A stretch of DNA of 64,000 bases from Acidobacteriaceae bacterium. Lineage in GTDB: Bacteria; Acidobacteriota; Terriglobia; Terriglobales; Acidobacteriaceae. A program made the translations under genes and the position numbers. The notes beneath the pieces were generated by a model, which ran no database searches, had not been told where the DNA came from, and saw only the letters and a list, made by a program, of their open reading frames with translations. Below, in pieces: positions 17,282 through 27,501 of the stretch; position 1 is the stretch's first letter, and each line of letters starts with the position of its first letter. The DNA lies in the NCBI GenBank assembly GCA_021323655.1, contig JAJPKO010000027.1:62001-126000 (forward strand), given 5' to 3'.

Positions 17282-18298
17282 TTACGCGCCTGTCTCAATC
17301 ACTACCCTGAACCTCGCTTTGCCGCTCATCATTCGCTCGTAAGCTTCGGCCGCGCGGTCGAGAGGATACTTTTCAATCAGAGGAAGGACTCCGGACAGCG
17401 CGCTGAACTTCAGCGTGTCTTCTGAATCAATTGAGGTCCCGCTCGGCCATCCGCGCACGGACTGACGCTGCATTACAAGCGGCCCGGTATGGATCTGGAC
17501 CGGATCGCTCGGCACTCCCAGGACGACAAATTCGCCCTGATGCCCCAGTCCTCCGATCGCGGCTGACATTGCGCCAGCATCCGTCACTGTTGCCAGAATT
17601 ACCCGCGCCCCGTCCAGCTTCTGCAATGCCTGGGCGACGTTTTCTGCGGAACTGTCAATGTAGTGGTGCGCACCAAGCTCGTGCGCGAATTTTGCCTTGT
17701 CCTGCCCGCGAGCAATAGCAACAGTGGTGAAGCCCATTTTTGCCGCGAACTGCACGCCCAGGTGCCCGAGTCCACCCATGCCCAGAACGGCGACCAGGTC
17801 CGGCGGCCGCGCTCCTGTATTTCGCAGCGAGTTGAAGGTGGTGATTCCGGCGCAGAGAAGAGGCGCGGCTTCTGCGCTCTGCAGTGCATCGGGCACCGCC
17901 GCCAATGCTTCTGCCGGGGCGATGACGTAATCGGCATATCCGCCATCGTAGGTGACACCCGGAATCATCGGATTTCTGCAGGCGACCATATCTCCGCGAC
18001 GGCAGGGCCCACAACGGCCACAGTGGCCTCCAAACCACCCAATGCCAACCCGCTGCCCGGCCTTCCATTGCGGAACACCGTCTCCCACCGCGTCAACGAG
18101 GCCGACAATTTCATGCCCCGGCACACGTGGATATTGAATAAACGGGAAAATGCCTTCTTTGGTGACAGAATCGCTGTGGCACACTCCGCACGCCTGTACC
18201 CGGACTCGTACTTCGCCCGCTTTTGGCCCAGGCACTTCACGGGTGATAACTTCCAGCGGCGCTCCAGGCTTCCTGATCTCGACGTATCTTGCCTGCAT
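17282..18298 (-). CDS. Zinc-dependent alcohol dehydrogenase (AdhA/AdhP-like, medium-chain)
   Basis: This is a 338-residue medium-chain dehydrogenase/reductase. The catalytic zinc site is visible as CGVCHSD and GHEIVG, the structural zinc site as [17 protein letters not shown], and the NAD(P)-binding Rossmann motif as [17 protein letters not shown]. The family oxidises primary alcohols or reduces aldehydes; the pattern [12 protein letters not shown] is typical of the bacterial AdhA/AdhP and cinnamyl-type branch. The substrate cannot be deduced. It is upstream of pyrH on the same strand (80-base gap) and divergent from the ankyrin gene. Confidence 0.9.
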   Translation of the reverse strand: MQARYVEIRKPGAPLEVITREVPGPKAGEVRVRVQACGVCHSDSVTKEGIFPFIQYPRVPGHEIVGLVDAVGDGVPQWKAGQRVGIGWFGGHCGRCGPCRRGDMVACRNPMIPGVTYDGGYADYVIAPAEALAAVPDALQSAEAAPLLCAGITTFNSLRNTGARPPDLVAVLGMGGLGHLGVQFAAKMGFTTVAIARGQDKAKFAHELGAHHYIDSSAENVAQALQKLDGARVILATVTDAGAMSAAIGGLGHQGEFVVLGVPSDPVQIHTGPLVMQRQSVRGWPSGTSIDSEDTLKFSALSGVLPLIEKYPLDRAAEAYERMMSGKARFRVVIETGA

Positions 18299-18412
18299 CC
18301 TGAATCTCCTTCAATGAGACTACTCCCAAGTGGAGCACAGGGAGAAGCCAAAGCAGGAAATCCACGGTCGTTACAAACTCTTTCAGTAAGGCCGGAGCGA
18401 TATACTCGGCGC

Positions 18413-19069
18413 ATGGGCCAGCATCTATTTGATCTGATTCGCCAGGGGAAGGCCGCCGAAATTGCTGAACTCGTAGGTACGCAGCCGCAATTGGCCCGTT
18501 CGCGCGACGCCCAGGGTCTCTCTGCCCTGATGCTTGCGGTATACACGCAGCAGACCGTCATCCGGGATTTTCTCCGGGCGCACTGCGGAGATCTGGACAT
18601 CTTTGAAGCGGCGGCAGTAGGCGATTGTGCCCGCCTTCATGCGCTGATTGCAACAGATGCCACACAAGCACGCGCCGTTTCAGCCGATGGCTGGACGCCG
18701 CTACATCTGGCCGCCGCCTTTGCCAGACCGGAAGCTGTAACGCTGCTCATCGAGCACGGAGCGCACGCGCACCAGGTCTCGCATAATCCCTTGCGCAACC
18801 AGCCGCTGCACGCCTGTGTTGCGCTCAACAACTCAGCAGATGCAGTGCGTGCGTTGATCGAAGCAGGTGCAGATGTGAACGCAACCCAGCATGGGGGATT
18901 TACTCCGCTGATTCAGGCCGCCTCTGCTGGCAAGAAAGAGATTGTGCAGGTCCTGCTTGCACACGGAGCACGCACCGATACACGATGCGACCAGGGCAGG
19001 ACAGCCTTGGACTATGCGCGGGAACGCAGGCATATGAGCATTGCGGAGCTCCTGGAACAACATTCATGA
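18413..19069 (+). CDS. Ankyrin repeat protein
   Basis: This is a 218-residue protein built of about five or six ankyrin repeats. The clearest are DGWTPLHLAAAFARPEAVTLLIEHGAHAH, HACVALNNSADAVRALIEAGADVNA and GGFTPLIQAASAGKKEIVQVLLAHGARTD read as separate segments, with less canonical repeats before them (QGLSALMLAVYTQQTVI). There is no signal peptide or TM helix, so it is probably cytosolic and mediates protein-protein contact. The start is the ATG at 18413; the open frame runs 750 bases further upstream, but that part is antisense to the dehydrogenase and looks non-coding. No partner is evident among the neighbours. Confidence 0.9.
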   Translation: MGQHLFDLIRQGKAAEIAELVGTQPQLARSRDAQGLSALMLAVYTQQTVIRDFLRAHCGDLDIFEAAAVGDCARLHALIATDATQARAVSADGWTPLHLAAAFARPEAVTLLIEHGAHAHQVSHNPLRNQPLHACVALNNSADAVRALIEAGADVNATQHGGFTPLIQAASAGKKEIVQVLLAHGARTDTRCDQGRTALDYARERRHMSIAELLEQHS

Positions 19070-19093
19070 ACAGATGAAATAACAGCCGGGCTC

Positions 19094-20251
19094 CTAACTG
19101 CCCATCATTCGTTGTCCGCGAAGGATGGTTTCAATGACCTCACCTTTCGGGGAGAGGACCGTGATATCTGCCCGGCGCCCCGCCTCGAGCGCACCAATCT
19201 GTGAATCGAGCCCAGTCATGCGTGCCGGATTGCGCGAGGCAAGAGTAACCGCGGTGCCAATTTCTACGCCTGCAAACTCCGCAAAATTTCTAATGCCTCT
19301 GTCGAGAGTCAGCGTGCTGCCTGCGAGTGTGTCTTCGCCAATAATGCACTTGCCGTTTTTCACCCGAACATCAAGTTCGCCCAGCTTGTAGTTGCCGTCA
19401 GGCATTCCCGTGGCGCTCATCGCGTCAGTGATCAGAATGGCGCGATCGGCCCCTTTCGCCCTCCAGAACATACGAACGACTGTGGGATGAACATGCAGAC
19501 CATCGCATATGATTTCCGCAAATAGCTCATCGCGCTCCAGCACCACACCCAGAATCCCGGGATCGCGATGATCAAAGCGCCGCATGGCATTGAAGATATG
19601 CGTCGCCGATACGGCGCCGGACTGCACTCCGCGCAATGTCTCCTCACTCGACGCGTTGCTGTGTCCAAGACTCACACGGACACCCAGCGACACTGCGCGT
19701 TCAATCACCTCAATCGCGCCGGGAAGCTCCGGCGCAATGGTCATCAGGCGAATATGGCCTTCAGCGGCCTCCCACATGCGATTAAATAGTGCAACAGATG
19801 GCCGTCGGATCTCCTGCTCTGGGTGCGCTCCCCGTTTAGAGTGCGATATAAATGGCCCCTCAATGTGAATGCCGACAGGCCGTGCACCTTTCAGGTCCTT
19901 TCCGATGAGCTTCGCCAGCCCACTAAGAGATTGCAGCGTCGCATCCACCGGAGCGGTAACCGTTGTCGCAAAGTAGGCACCCACTCCATGCTTTGTAAGA
20001 AAGCCACCTATCGTATTCAGCGCGTCTTCAGTGGCTTCCATCACATCACTGCCGGCGCTCCCGTGAAAATGGACATCAAAATATGCAGGGACCAGCAGCG
20101 CTCCACGAAAATCCAGCCGCCGCCCCTCCGGAACCGGGCCTTCGTCGCGAGATAGAATGCTCGTGATGGCCCCGTCCTCAATAACAACGGTTGGATGACG
20201 GAGGATCTCCTCTGGAGCAAGCAGCTTTTCGGCAGTCAGAATTGTTCGCAT
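19094..20251 (-). CDS. nagA: N-acetylglucosamine-6-phosphate deacetylase
   Basis: NagA removes the acetyl group from GlcNAc-6-P, feeding amino-sugar and peptidoglycan-recycling pathways. The 385-residue amidohydrolase shows the metal site FDVHFHGSAGSDVMEA, GIHIEGPFIS, the histidines in VSLGHSNAS and THIFNAM, and the catalytic aspartate in LITDAMSATG. Length is normal. No nagB or nagE is adjacent. The gene is divergent from nfo with a 49-base gap carrying repeated TGTATAG, a possible operator. Confidence 0.95.
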   Translation of the reverse strand: MRTILTAEKLLAPEEILRHPTVVIEDGAITSILSRDEGPVPEGRRLDFRGALLVPAYFDVHFHGSAGSDVMEATEDALNTIGGFLTKHGVGAYFATTVTAPVDATLQSLSGLAKLIGKDLKGARPVGIHIEGPFISHSKRGAHPEQEIRRPSVALFNRMWEAAEGHIRLMTIAPELPGAIEVIERAVSLGVRVSLGHSNASSEETLRGVQSGAVSATHIFNAMRRFDHRDPGILGVVLERDELFAEIICDGLHVHPTVVRMFWRAKGADRAILITDAMSATGMPDGNYKLGELDVRVKNGKCIIGEDTLAGSTLTLDRGIRNFAEFAGVEIGTAVTLASRNPARMTGLDSQIGALEAGRRADITVLSPKGEVIETILRGQRMMGS

Positions 20252-20257
20252 AGATTG

Positions 20258-20285
20258 TCTCTTGTATAGCTGTATAGTCTATTAC
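20258..20285. promoter_or_regulatory. Possible operator/promoter between nagA and nfo
   Basis: The 49-base divergent gap contains TGTATAGCTGTATAG (a direct repeat of TGTATAG) followed by TCTATTAC. TATAGT could serve as a -10 for nfo. GntR-type amino-sugar repressors bind AT-rich TATAG-containing sites, so an operator for nagA is possible, but there is no regulator gene nearby to support it. Confidence 0.3.
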
Positions 20286-20300
20286 TTTTATTGATTTGAG

Positions 20301-21182
20301 ATGAACAAGAATCTTGTACGCATTGGTATACACCTTTCTACTGCCGGAGGCGTTTACATGGCTGCCGAACGAGCTCAGGCCATCGGCGCAAACACCTTCC
20401 AGATTTTCTCCTCCAGCCCGCGCATGTGGCGCCCTGCGCATATTGAACCTGCACACTGCGAGCGCATGCGTGAATTACGTGAGAAATACGGCTGCTCGCC
20501 CCTGGTCATCCACACCAACTACCTGGTAAATCTGTGCAGCCAGTCAGAAGAGGTGCGCAGCAAGTCCATCACTGCATTTCACGGCGAAGTGGAACGCGCT
20601 CTCGCCCTGGGCGCGGAATATCTGGTACTGCATCCCGGCTCATGGCGCGGGTTGACTCGCGAACAAGGGCTGCTGCTCGCTGCTGAGTCCGTCGAGCGCG
20701 CGCTCGATGGACTCGACTGGCACACGAGCCACTTCAAAATTCTGATTGAGAACACCGCCGGGGCCGAGTTCTCGCTTGGCGGCAATTTTGAGCAGGTCGC
20801 CGAACTGATGCACCGCCTGCGCGACATAGCCCCCGTCGGCTCGTGCCTCGATACCTGTCACACGCATGTGGCCGGATACGACATCGTCACGCCAGATGGA
20901 TACGAACAGACCGTTCGGCAAATCGAAGAAACCATAGGTCTCAAGCATGTTCACGTCTGGCATATGAATGACGCCAGGGCCGCCCGCGGGTCAAATCTCG
21001 ACCGCCACCAGCACATTGGCGAGGGGACGATAGGATCCGATGCTTTCCGGCGCCTCTTACACGACGAACGCTTCGTTCATTGCGCCTTTATCGCGGAAAC
21101 GCCCGTGGATGAGCCAGGAGATGACGAACGGAACGTGGCCCGGCTGCGTTCGCTGGCCGCAGTCGCCTTCCCGGTAAAATAA
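20301..21182 (+). CDS. nfo: Endonuclease IV (AP endonuclease)
   Basis: Nfo cuts the DNA backbone 5' to abasic sites in base-excision repair. The 293-residue TIM-barrel protein has the family's zinc-ligand motifs: GIHLSTAGGV at the start, VIHTNYLVNL, VLHPGSW, ENTAGAE, CLDTCHTHVAGYD and WHMNDARAARGSNLDRHQHIG. All nine metal ligands appear to be present. It starts at ATG 20301 and is followed after four bases by leuS, so nfo, leuS and the next membrane protein probably form one operon. Confidence 0.96.
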   Translation: MNKNLVRIGIHLSTAGGVYMAAERAQAIGANTFQIFSSSPRMWRPAHIEPAHCERMRELREKYGCSPLVIHTNYLVNLCSQSEEVRSKSITAFHGEVERALALGAEYLVLHPGSWRGLTREQGLLLAAESVERALDGLDWHTSHFKILIENTAGAEFSLGGNFEQVAELMHRLRDIAPVGSCLDTCHTHVAGYDIVTPDGYEQTVRQIEETIGLKHVHVWHMNDARAARGSNLDRHQHIGEGTIGSDAFRRLLHDERFVHCAFIAETPVDEPGDDERNVARLRSLAAVAFPVK

Positions 21183-21186
21183 ATCC

Positions 21187-23814
21187 ATGTCGTCAAGCAA
21201 GCCAGAAGCTGCCCCCGCGGCGGCCGCCAAAGAATACCGCTACAATCCGGCTGAGATTGAACCGCGCTGGCAGGAGCGCTGGGCCGCGCAGCCCGACCTG
21301 TACGCCACGGAGCCAGCCTCCAGCGAAAAGCCCAAGTACTACGTACTGGAAATGCTGCCGTACCCCTCAGGCCAGCTCCACATGGGACACGTGCGCAACT
21401 ACTCCATTGGAGACGCACTCGCCCGCTATATGTGGATGCAGGGCTACAACGTTTTACACCCTATGGGATGGGATGCCTTCGGCCTTCCCGCAGAAAACGC
21501 GGCGCTTAAAAACAACACGCCTCCGCGCGAGTGGACCCTCTCCAACATCGCCGCCATGAAGCGGCAGATGCTGCGAATTGGCTTCAGCTACGACTGGCGC
21601 AACGAAGTCACCACCTGTCTGCCCGACTACTACCGCTGGAACCAGTGGTTTTTCATCCGCATGTTTGAGAAGGGGCTGGCCTATCGCAAAAAGAGCAAGG
21701 TCAACTGGTGCCCGGAATGCGCTACGGTCCTTGCGAACGAGCAGGTCGTGAACGGCCGCTGCTGGCGCCATGAAGACACCATCGTGGAGCAGCGCGATCT
21801 GGAACAGTGGTTTCTGCGCATTACGAATTACGCCCAGGAACTGCTCGACGATCTGCAAAAGCTCGATGGCTGGCCGGAGAAGGTCCGGACCATGCAGCGC
21901 AACTGGATTGGCCGCAGCGAGGGCGCGGAGGTCGAGTTTGCAGTAGAAGATGACACCAGCGTGCCGGAAGACGAGCGGTCGCAGCGCAGGAAAGGAACAA
22001 CAGTACTGCCCGCGCGAGAAGATGCGAAAACAGCAGGCAAGATTACTGTGTTCACCACGCGCATTGACACCATCTTCGGTGCAACCAGCATCCAGCTTGC
22101 TCCCGAACACCCCTTGGTGAAGGAATTTGCTGCTTCCGATTCCAACCTTGCAGACGAAGTAAACACATTGCTCACACAGCAGAAGAAGGCGCGTGAAGCA
22201 GGCGGTCTCGGCGAAATAGAAAAGCACGGCGTATTCACCGGACACTATGCCATCAATCCTTTCAATGGCGAACGGTTGCCCATTTGGGTTGCAAATTACA
22301 TTCTCGCCGAGTACGGAACAGGTGCGATCATGTCCGTGCCTGCACATGATGAGCGCGACTACGACTTCGCAAAAAAATACGGGCTGGAAATTCGCGTCGT
22401 CATTCTGCCCAGCCGCAATGGCGAACCAAATACAAATGGCGAAGAAGAGAACCTGCTGCCATTCACCGATGAGCAAAGCCTGCTGATCAATTCAGGCGAG
22501 TTCAACACGCTTGGCTGCAAGGAAGCCCAGCAGAAAATGGCGGCATTCGCGCAGGAAAAGGGTTTCGGCAAAGCGACCATTATCTTCCGCCTGAAAGACT
22601 GGGGCGTAAGCCGCCAGCGGTATTGGGGCACACCCATCCCCATGCTCTACTGCGAAAAGGACGGCATCGTTCCTGTTCCGGACGACCAATTGCCTGTGCT
22701 GCTGCCGGACAATATCGAAATTACGCAACAAGGCGGCTCACCTCTGGGCAAACTGGCTGAGTTTGTGAACACGAAATGCCCGAAGTGCGGTGCCCCTGCG
22801 CGGCGCGAGACTGACACCATGGACACCTTTGTGGATTCATCCTGGTACTTCTACCGCTACACCAGCGCGAAGTACGACAAAGGCCCATTCGACACCGCCA
22901 CCGCAGCCTACTGGTTCCCGATTGACCAGTACATTGGCGGCGTTGAGCACGCCATTCTGCATCTGATTTATTCGCGTTTCTGGACGAAGGTAATGCGCGA
23001 CCTCGGCCTCATCAAAAATGATGAACCGGTGACACGCCTCTTCACCCAAGGCATGGTGATCAAGAACGGCGCAAAGATGTCCAAGTCCAAGGGGAACGTG
23101 GTCTCGCCCGACGACATGGTCGCCCGCTACGGCGCGGACGCCACGCGCATGTACGCGCTCTTTGCCGCGCCCCCTGACCGCGACCTCGACTGGCAGGAAG
23201 ACGGCGTCGCTGGTGTCAGCCGCTTTTTGGGCAAAGTCTACCGTTTTGTGATGAAGCACGCAGAAGCGGCCCGCTCTGTAACCAATACAGATACAAATGC
23301 TGCCGACGCAGCCTCGCAGGCGCTTCTGCGCAAACTGCACCAGACCATCGGAAAAATCACAGAAGACTTCGCCGGCCGCTGGCACTTCAACACCTGCATT
23401 GCTGCCATCATGGAACTGGTAAATACGCTCACCGCTGCGGAGGAAGAGCTTACCTCCGGCAGAGTCCCGGCAGGCGTCCTCAAAACATTGCTGGAAAACC
23501 TCGTCCTTCTGCTTGCACCCTTCGCGCCGTATCTTGCCGCGGAACTATGGCAGGAGCTTGGCAAAGAGCAAAGTATCCTGCGTACCCCGTGGCCGAAGTA
23601 TGACGAAGCGCTCGCCCGCGAGGACGAGATCGAAATTCCGGTGCAGGTGAACGGGAAATTACGCACAGTGGTGAAGGTCGCTGCCGGTACCGACCAGGAC
23701 GCTTTGCGTGAAGCCGTCAAGTCCGACGCCAAAGTGCAGGCCGCCGTAGCTGGAAAAGAGACCGTCAAGGTCATCGTCGTCCCCGGCAAGCTGGTCAACA
23801 TCGTTGTGAAATAA
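21187..23814 (+). CDS. leuS: Leucyl-tRNA synthetase
   Basis: LeuS charges tRNA-Leu. The 875-residue class I synthetase has the HIGH-type motif HMGHVRNY preceded by LPYPSG, a CP1 editing domain in the middle with TTRIDTIFGAT, a zinc-type segment (CPKCGAP), and KMSKSKGNVVSPDD for the KMSKS loop. The C-terminal anticodon-binding and leucine-specific domains are complete, ending VPGKLVNIVVK. The N-terminus has an alanine-rich extension. It sits four bases after nfo and one base before the next gene. Confidence 0.98.
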   Translation: MSSSKPEAAPAAAAKEYRYNPAEIEPRWQERWAAQPDLYATEPASSEKPKYYVLEMLPYPSGQLHMGHVRNYSIGDALARYMWMQGYNVLHPMGWDAFGLPAENAALKNNTPPREWTLSNIAAMKRQMLRIGFSYDWRNEVTTCLPDYYRWNQWFFIRMFEKGLAYRKKSKVNWCPECATVLANEQVVNGRCWRHEDTIVEQRDLEQWFLRITNYAQELLDDLQKLDGWPEKVRTMQRNWIGRSEGAEVEFAVEDDTSVPEDERSQRRKGTTVLPAREDAKTAGKITVFTTRIDTIFGATSIQLAPEHPLVKEFAASDSNLADEVNTLLTQQKKAREAGGLGEIEKHGVFTGHYAINPFNGERLPIWVANYILAEYGTGAIMSVPAHDERDYDFAKKYGLEIRVVILPSRNGEPNTNGEEENLLPFTDEQSLLINSGEFNTLGCKEAQQKMAAFAQEKGFGKATIIFRLKDWGVSRQRYWGTPIPMLYCEKDGIVPVPDDQLPVLLPDNIEITQQGGSPLGKLAEFVNTKCPKCGAPARRETDTMDTFVDSSWYFYRYTSAKYDKGPFDTATAAYWFPIDQYIGGVEHAILHLIYSRFWTKVMRDLGLIKNDEPVTRLFTQGMVIKNGAKMSKSKGNVVSPDDMVARYGADATRMYALFAAPPDRDLDWQEDGVAGVSRFLGKVYRFVMKHAEAARSVTNTDTNAADAASQALLRKLHQTIGKITEDFAGRWHFNTCIAAIMELVNTLTAAEEELTSGRVPAGVLKTLLENLVLLLAPFAPYLAAELWQELGKEQSILRTPWPKYDEALAREDEIEIPVQVNGKLRTVVKVAAGTDQDALREAVKSDAKVQAAVAGKETVKVIVVPGKLVNIVVK

Positions 23815-23815
23815 A

Positions 23816-24706
23816 ATGGCCGCTACGCAGCAGGTACGCGGCACACAATCACTCGTCCACACCATCGGCGAGTGCTGGCGGCGCCCTGCGCTCCTTCTGT
23901 TGGAACTCGCATGGCGCTGGCTCTTCGGAATTCCAGCGCTTGCGCTCCTCAGCTTCGAAGCGTGGCGAATTTATTCTGCAACTGCGGCCCAGCTTGCAGC
24001 AGCAGGTCTTTTCGAATTTTCCCTGCAGGACCCGATGCGCGCCGCCATCATCGTTTCCGACGTCTTCGCCATCCTGTGTCCTCCGGTGCTTCAAGTCCTG
24101 ATCTGGCTTGCACCGCTGCTGACCGCTGGCTGGGCCATCGCTTCGGGTATTGGACGAAACATGGTCCTGCGCCGCTATGATCCGGCGCTGCCCCGCCATA
24201 GCACCGCACTCGTTCTATTGCAGCTCCTCCGAGTACTTGGCCTCAGCGCAACATTTATCGGCTGGTTCGCCTCCATCCACTGGGCTGCGGGATTCTCACT
24301 CTCCAGGCCCGAACCGAATCTTGTCCTTTACTGCGCACTGGTCATCTGCATTTCACTCGGCGTTTTTACCCTCTGGGCTTTGCTGAGCTGGATATTCTCC
24401 ATCGCGCCGCTCCTCGTTCTGCTGGAAAACCGCAGCGCCTTCAGCGGCCTCCTGCAAAGCCTGCGCCTCGGTCCGCTTGCCAGCAAACTTGTAGAAGTGA
24501 ATCTTGTCATGGGCATCATCAAACTGGCGCTCGTAGTACTCGCCATGGTGCTCTCGGCCTCGCCTCTGCCCTTTGAGACGGTAATGCAAGGCGACGCGCT
24601 TTATCTCTGGTGGACGTTCGTTTCTATTCTCTATTGCGCCGCTTCTGACTTCTTTCAGGTGACGCGTCTGGTGGCCTTTATCCAGTTCTGGCGCGCCTAT
24701 AAATGA
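23816..24706 (+). CDS. Polytopic membrane protein, function unknown
   Basis: This is a 296-residue integral membrane protein with about six hydrophobic helices (around 32-50, 80-105, 130-155, 172-200, 230-255, 265-285). It has few charged residues and no signal peptide or recognised catalytic motif. It begins two bases after the leuS stop, which strongly suggests cotranscription and probably coupling with leuS. I do not recognise the family; proteins in this position after leuS in Acidobacteria seem conserved in my recollection, but that would need a search. Confidence 0.8.
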   Translation: MAATQQVRGTQSLVHTIGECWRRPALLLLELAWRWLFGIPALALLSFEAWRIYSATAAQLAAAGLFEFSLQDPMRAAIIVSDVFAILCPPVLQVLIWLAPLLTAGWAIASGIGRNMVLRRYDPALPRHSTALVLLQLLRVLGLSATFIGWFASIHWAAGFSLSRPEPNLVLYCALVICISLGVFTLWALLSWIFSIAPLLVLLENRSAFSGLLQSLRLGPLASKLVEVNLVMGIIKLALVVLAMVLSASPLPFETVMQGDALYLWWTFVSILYCAASDFFQVTRLVAFIQFWRAYK

Positions 24707-24736
24707 GGACCTGATTTCCTATTGAACTACACGCAA

Positions 24737-25741
24737 TTATCGCCCGGCAGTTACACGCAGCTTGCGATCAAGAACAAGGCGGCGGGCCTGTAATGAAATT
24801 CGCTTCTGAATGGCCCCCAGTGAGTGATGCCGCAGTAATTCAAACACATGCCAACCGGGTACGCGGGCAATCGTTGAGACGGCATGGTGCGGTGCCGTTG
24901 CAGATTCTCTCTCGGCGAACTCTGCAATTCGGCTCTTTAATGCTTTCTTATACTCCTGCCACCACGCATAACACCCCATCCGGAAATCTTCCATGCGGAC
25001 CGTATCGGATGCAATTTCCGCGACAAACCTGCGCGCCTCGCTCCACCTGCGAAAGGTAGGCAATGGGTTCGGCCCAAATAGGTGATCGAAATAGTTCAGG
25101 CCTACTCGTCTTTCAAGAATCGGGACCGCACCGGATTCCAGTGCCTCATAAATTCGCCAGCACTCCAGATTTACGTTCCCCATCGGCGAAGGAACAAACA
25201 CTGATTGCAGTAAAACATCCTGATACTCTGATCGTGACAATGGTATCTGCGGCTTGCCGCGATCATCAGTCACATACACAAACTGCGGCCGAATGGAATG
25301 CATCGCGCTCAGCATCTCCGGCCTGGACGCCTTATTGGCTTCCCCCAGAAAGCTCCACAAATACTTTCTTTCATGCGCTTTGGGCAAGTTTCCCGGCGGT
25401 AGCGGTGTCTGCGTAAATCCCAGAGGAAATGTCATGACATACGCAGGGTCAAAAACAGAGGACCAGTAGTTGCGAAACACCCCCCGAAAACATCGGTAAT
25501 ACTCGTAGCCTCCCTCATATGTTTCATCCGAAAGGTGGACGAGGAAGGCATTTTTCCCCTGAAAGGAACGGTAATACGCAGCAGGTCTGGCGTGCAGATA
25601 CTGGTCAATCACCAGGCAATGGTCCCGAACAATCTCATGTTTGCCGTCATACACGTTTTCTGCGATCAGGTCGCCAAACACAAACTGGATCCATTCCAGT
25701 TCCTTGATTCGCTCGATTTGCCAGATTGCCGTAAATGCCAT
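24737..25741 (-). CDS. Exostosin-like (GT47-type) glycosyltransferase, putative
   Basis: This is a protein of about 334 residues resembling the exostosin/GT47 class. The N-terminal half has IQFVFGD and VHLSDETYEGGYEYYRCF, and the C-terminal half has SVFVPSPMG followed by CWRIYEALESGAVPI, the nucleotide-sugar-binding pattern of these enzymes. Such enzymes add sugars to polysaccharides or glycolipids. It stands alone, with no polysaccharide genes beside it. The start is unclear: ATG 25741 gives the part that looks conserved, while the frame extends to ATG 25825 and beyond, into the region that must hold the guaA promoter; neither start has a good ribosome-binding site. Confidence 0.65.
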   Translation of the reverse strand: MAFTAIWQIERIKELEWIQFVFGDLIAENVYDGKHEIVRDHCLVIDQYLHARPAAYYRSFQGKNAFLVHLSDETYEGGYEYYRCFRGVFRNYWSSVFDPAYVMTFPLGFTQTPLPPGNLPKAHERKYLWSFLGEANKASRPEMLSAMHSIRPQFVYVTDDRGKPQIPLSRSEYQDVLLQSVFVPSPMGNVNLECWRIYEALESGAVPILERRVGLNYFDHLFGPNPLPTFRRWSEARRFVAEIASDTVRMEDFRMGCYAWWQEYKKALKSRIAEFAERESATAPHHAVSTIARVPGWHVFELLRHHSLGAIQKRISLQARRLVLDRKLRVTAGR

Positions 25742-25840
25742 TGTGATCGTATGCCCTGTTATTTGTGTAACACATGGTCTCGCCGCACCAGATAAAACAG
25801 CAGGCTCCGGATTCGTTCCGATCATTTTGTAAACTGGACT

Positions 25841-27391
25841 GTGGACACATCTTCGATCGTCATCCTTGATTTCGGCTCTCAATACACCCAACTGATCGCG
25901 CGCCGCATCCGCGAGCAGAATGTTTTTTCCGTCGTACTGCCCTGCACTGCGAAGCTCAAAGAGATCGCGAGCTACAAACCACTCGGCATTATTCTCTCCG
26001 GCGGCCCCAGCTCGGTGTATGACTCAGACGCGCCGCCCGCCGACCCCGGCGTCCTCCAACTAGGCAAGCCCGTTCTGGGCATCTGCTATGGATTACAGTT
26101 CATCACGCATCATCTTGGCGGCAAAGTGCGCTCCGCCGAAAAACGTGAGTATGGTCACGCGCAGGTCTCTGTCGTAGACGCGGCGACTCCGCTCTTCTCC
26201 GGTCTTCCCGCTTCCCTCCAGGTCTGGATGTCGCACGGCGATGAGGCCCTCGACCTGCCTCCGGGCTTCCACCTCACCGCAAAAACATCCAATGCCGTCG
26301 CAGGCATCGCCAATCCTGAAAAGAAAATCTGGGCAGTGCAGTTCCATCCTGAGGTCCACCACACTCCGCTCGGCACAGAGCTTCTGCGGAACTTCCTCTT
26401 CAATATCTGCAACGCTAAGCCAGACTGGACACCCGAGCACTTCATCCAGTCCACGGTTTCTGCCATTCGCGATAAGGTCGGCGATGATCACGCCATCTGC
26501 GCGCTTTCCGGCGGCGTGGATTCTTCTGTCGCAGCCGTGCTCGTGCATCGCGCCATCGGAGATCGCCTTACCTGCGTCTTTGTAGACAACGGTGTGCTCC
26601 GCAAAAACGAGTTCTTCAAAGTACAGGAAAATCTGCGCGGCAAACTCGGCCTCAACCTCGTCGCTGTAGATGCCAGCGGACGTTTCCTGTCGAAACTCGC
26701 CGGCATCACCGACCCAGAAACCAAGCGCAAGATCATCGGCAACGAATTCATTGCAGTGTTCGATGACGAAGCACACCGTATCGCACAGCAAACTGGTGGC
26801 GTGGACTGGCTGGTACAGGGCACACTCTATCCCGATGTGATCGAATCATCCTCCGTTAAAGGCCCATCGCAGACCATTAAGAGCCATCACAATGTCGGCG
26901 GCCTGCCGGAAACGATGAAGCTCAAGCTGATCGAACCGCTACGCGACCTCTTCAAAGATGAGGTCCGCCGCATCGGTCGGGACCTGGGTATGCCCGACGA
27001 CATTCTCCAGCGCCAGCCATTTCCCGGCCCCGGGCTCGCCGTACGCATTTTAGGCGAGATCACGCCCGAGCGGGTCGCACTCCTGCAGGAAGCCGACGAC
27101 ATCGTCGTGACAGAAATCAAGGCTGCAGGGCTCTACCAGCAAATCTGGCAATCCTTCGCCGTCCTGCTGCCTGTAAAGAGCGTCGGCGTCATGGGCGACC
27201 AGCGTACATACGCTTATACCTGCGCCATCCGCGCCGTGCACTCTGAAGATGGAATGACCGCCGACTGGGTGCCGCTCCCCTATGATGTGCTCAAGAAAAT
27301 CTCCAGCCGCATCGTGAATGAGATTCGTGGCATCAACCGAGTCGTCTACGACATCACCTCCAAGCCTCCCGGCACCATTGAGTGGGAATGA
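25841..27391 (+). CDS. guaA: GMP synthase (glutamine-hydrolysing)
   Basis: GuaA converts XMP to GMP with ATP and glutamine. The 516-residue protein starts with a GTG and has a class I glutamine amidotransferase domain ([19 protein letters not shown], the nucleophile in LGICYGLQF, and the His-Glu pair in VQFHPEVHH). The ATP pyrophosphatase domain follows with [10 protein letters not shown], and the C-terminal dimerisation domain ends KPPGTIEWE. All motifs are complete. The neighbouring glycosyltransferase is divergent and a DinB gene follows on the same strand. Confidence 0.98.
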   Translation: MDTSSIVILDFGSQYTQLIARRIREQNVFSVVLPCTAKLKEIASYKPLGIILSGGPSSVYDSDAPPADPGVLQLGKPVLGICYGLQFITHHLGGKVRSAEKREYGHAQVSVVDAATPLFSGLPASLQVWMSHGDEALDLPPGFHLTAKTSNAVAGIANPEKKIWAVQFHPEVHHTPLGTELLRNFLFNICNAKPDWTPEHFIQSTVSAIRDKVGDDHAICALSGGVDSSVAAVLVHRAIGDRLTCVFVDNGVLRKNEFFKVQENLRGKLGLNLVAVDASGRFLSKLAGITDPETKRKIIGNEFIAVFDDEAHRIAQQTGGVDWLVQGTLYPDVIESSSVKGPSQTIKSHHNVGGLPETMKLKLIEPLRDLFKDEVRRIGRDLGMPDDILQRQPFPGPGLAVRILGEITPERVALLQEADDIVVTEIKAAGLYQQIWQSFAVLLPVKSVGVMGDQRTYAYTCAIRAVHSEDGMTADWVPLPYDVLKKISSRIVNEIRGINRVVYDITSKPPGTIEWE

Positions 27392-27399
27392 GGTTGACT

Positions 27400-27450
27400 G
27401 CGCAAAGCGGAAGCGCTTTCAGCGCAAATGCCCGTCGCCTACGGGCCTCT
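27400..27450 (+). terminator. Hairpins after guaA, probable terminator
   Basis: Two hairpins follow the guaA stop: GCGC..AAAGCG-GAAG-CGCTTT..GCGC (about 27400-27425) and GCCCGT-CGCCT-ACGGGC (27430-27446), the second followed by CTCTCT. There is no strong T-run, so termination efficiency is uncertain. Confidence 0.5.
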
Positions 27451-27501
27451 CTGGAATAGAATGGCAACTGCTGTCATTTGATCAACAGGGAGCTATTGAA
27501 A

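Noticed and set aside
17663-18412. Upstream in-frame extension of the ankyrin gene
   Set aside because: This 250-codon extension is antisense to the alcohol dehydrogenase and does not look like protein; ATG 18413 is the sensible start.
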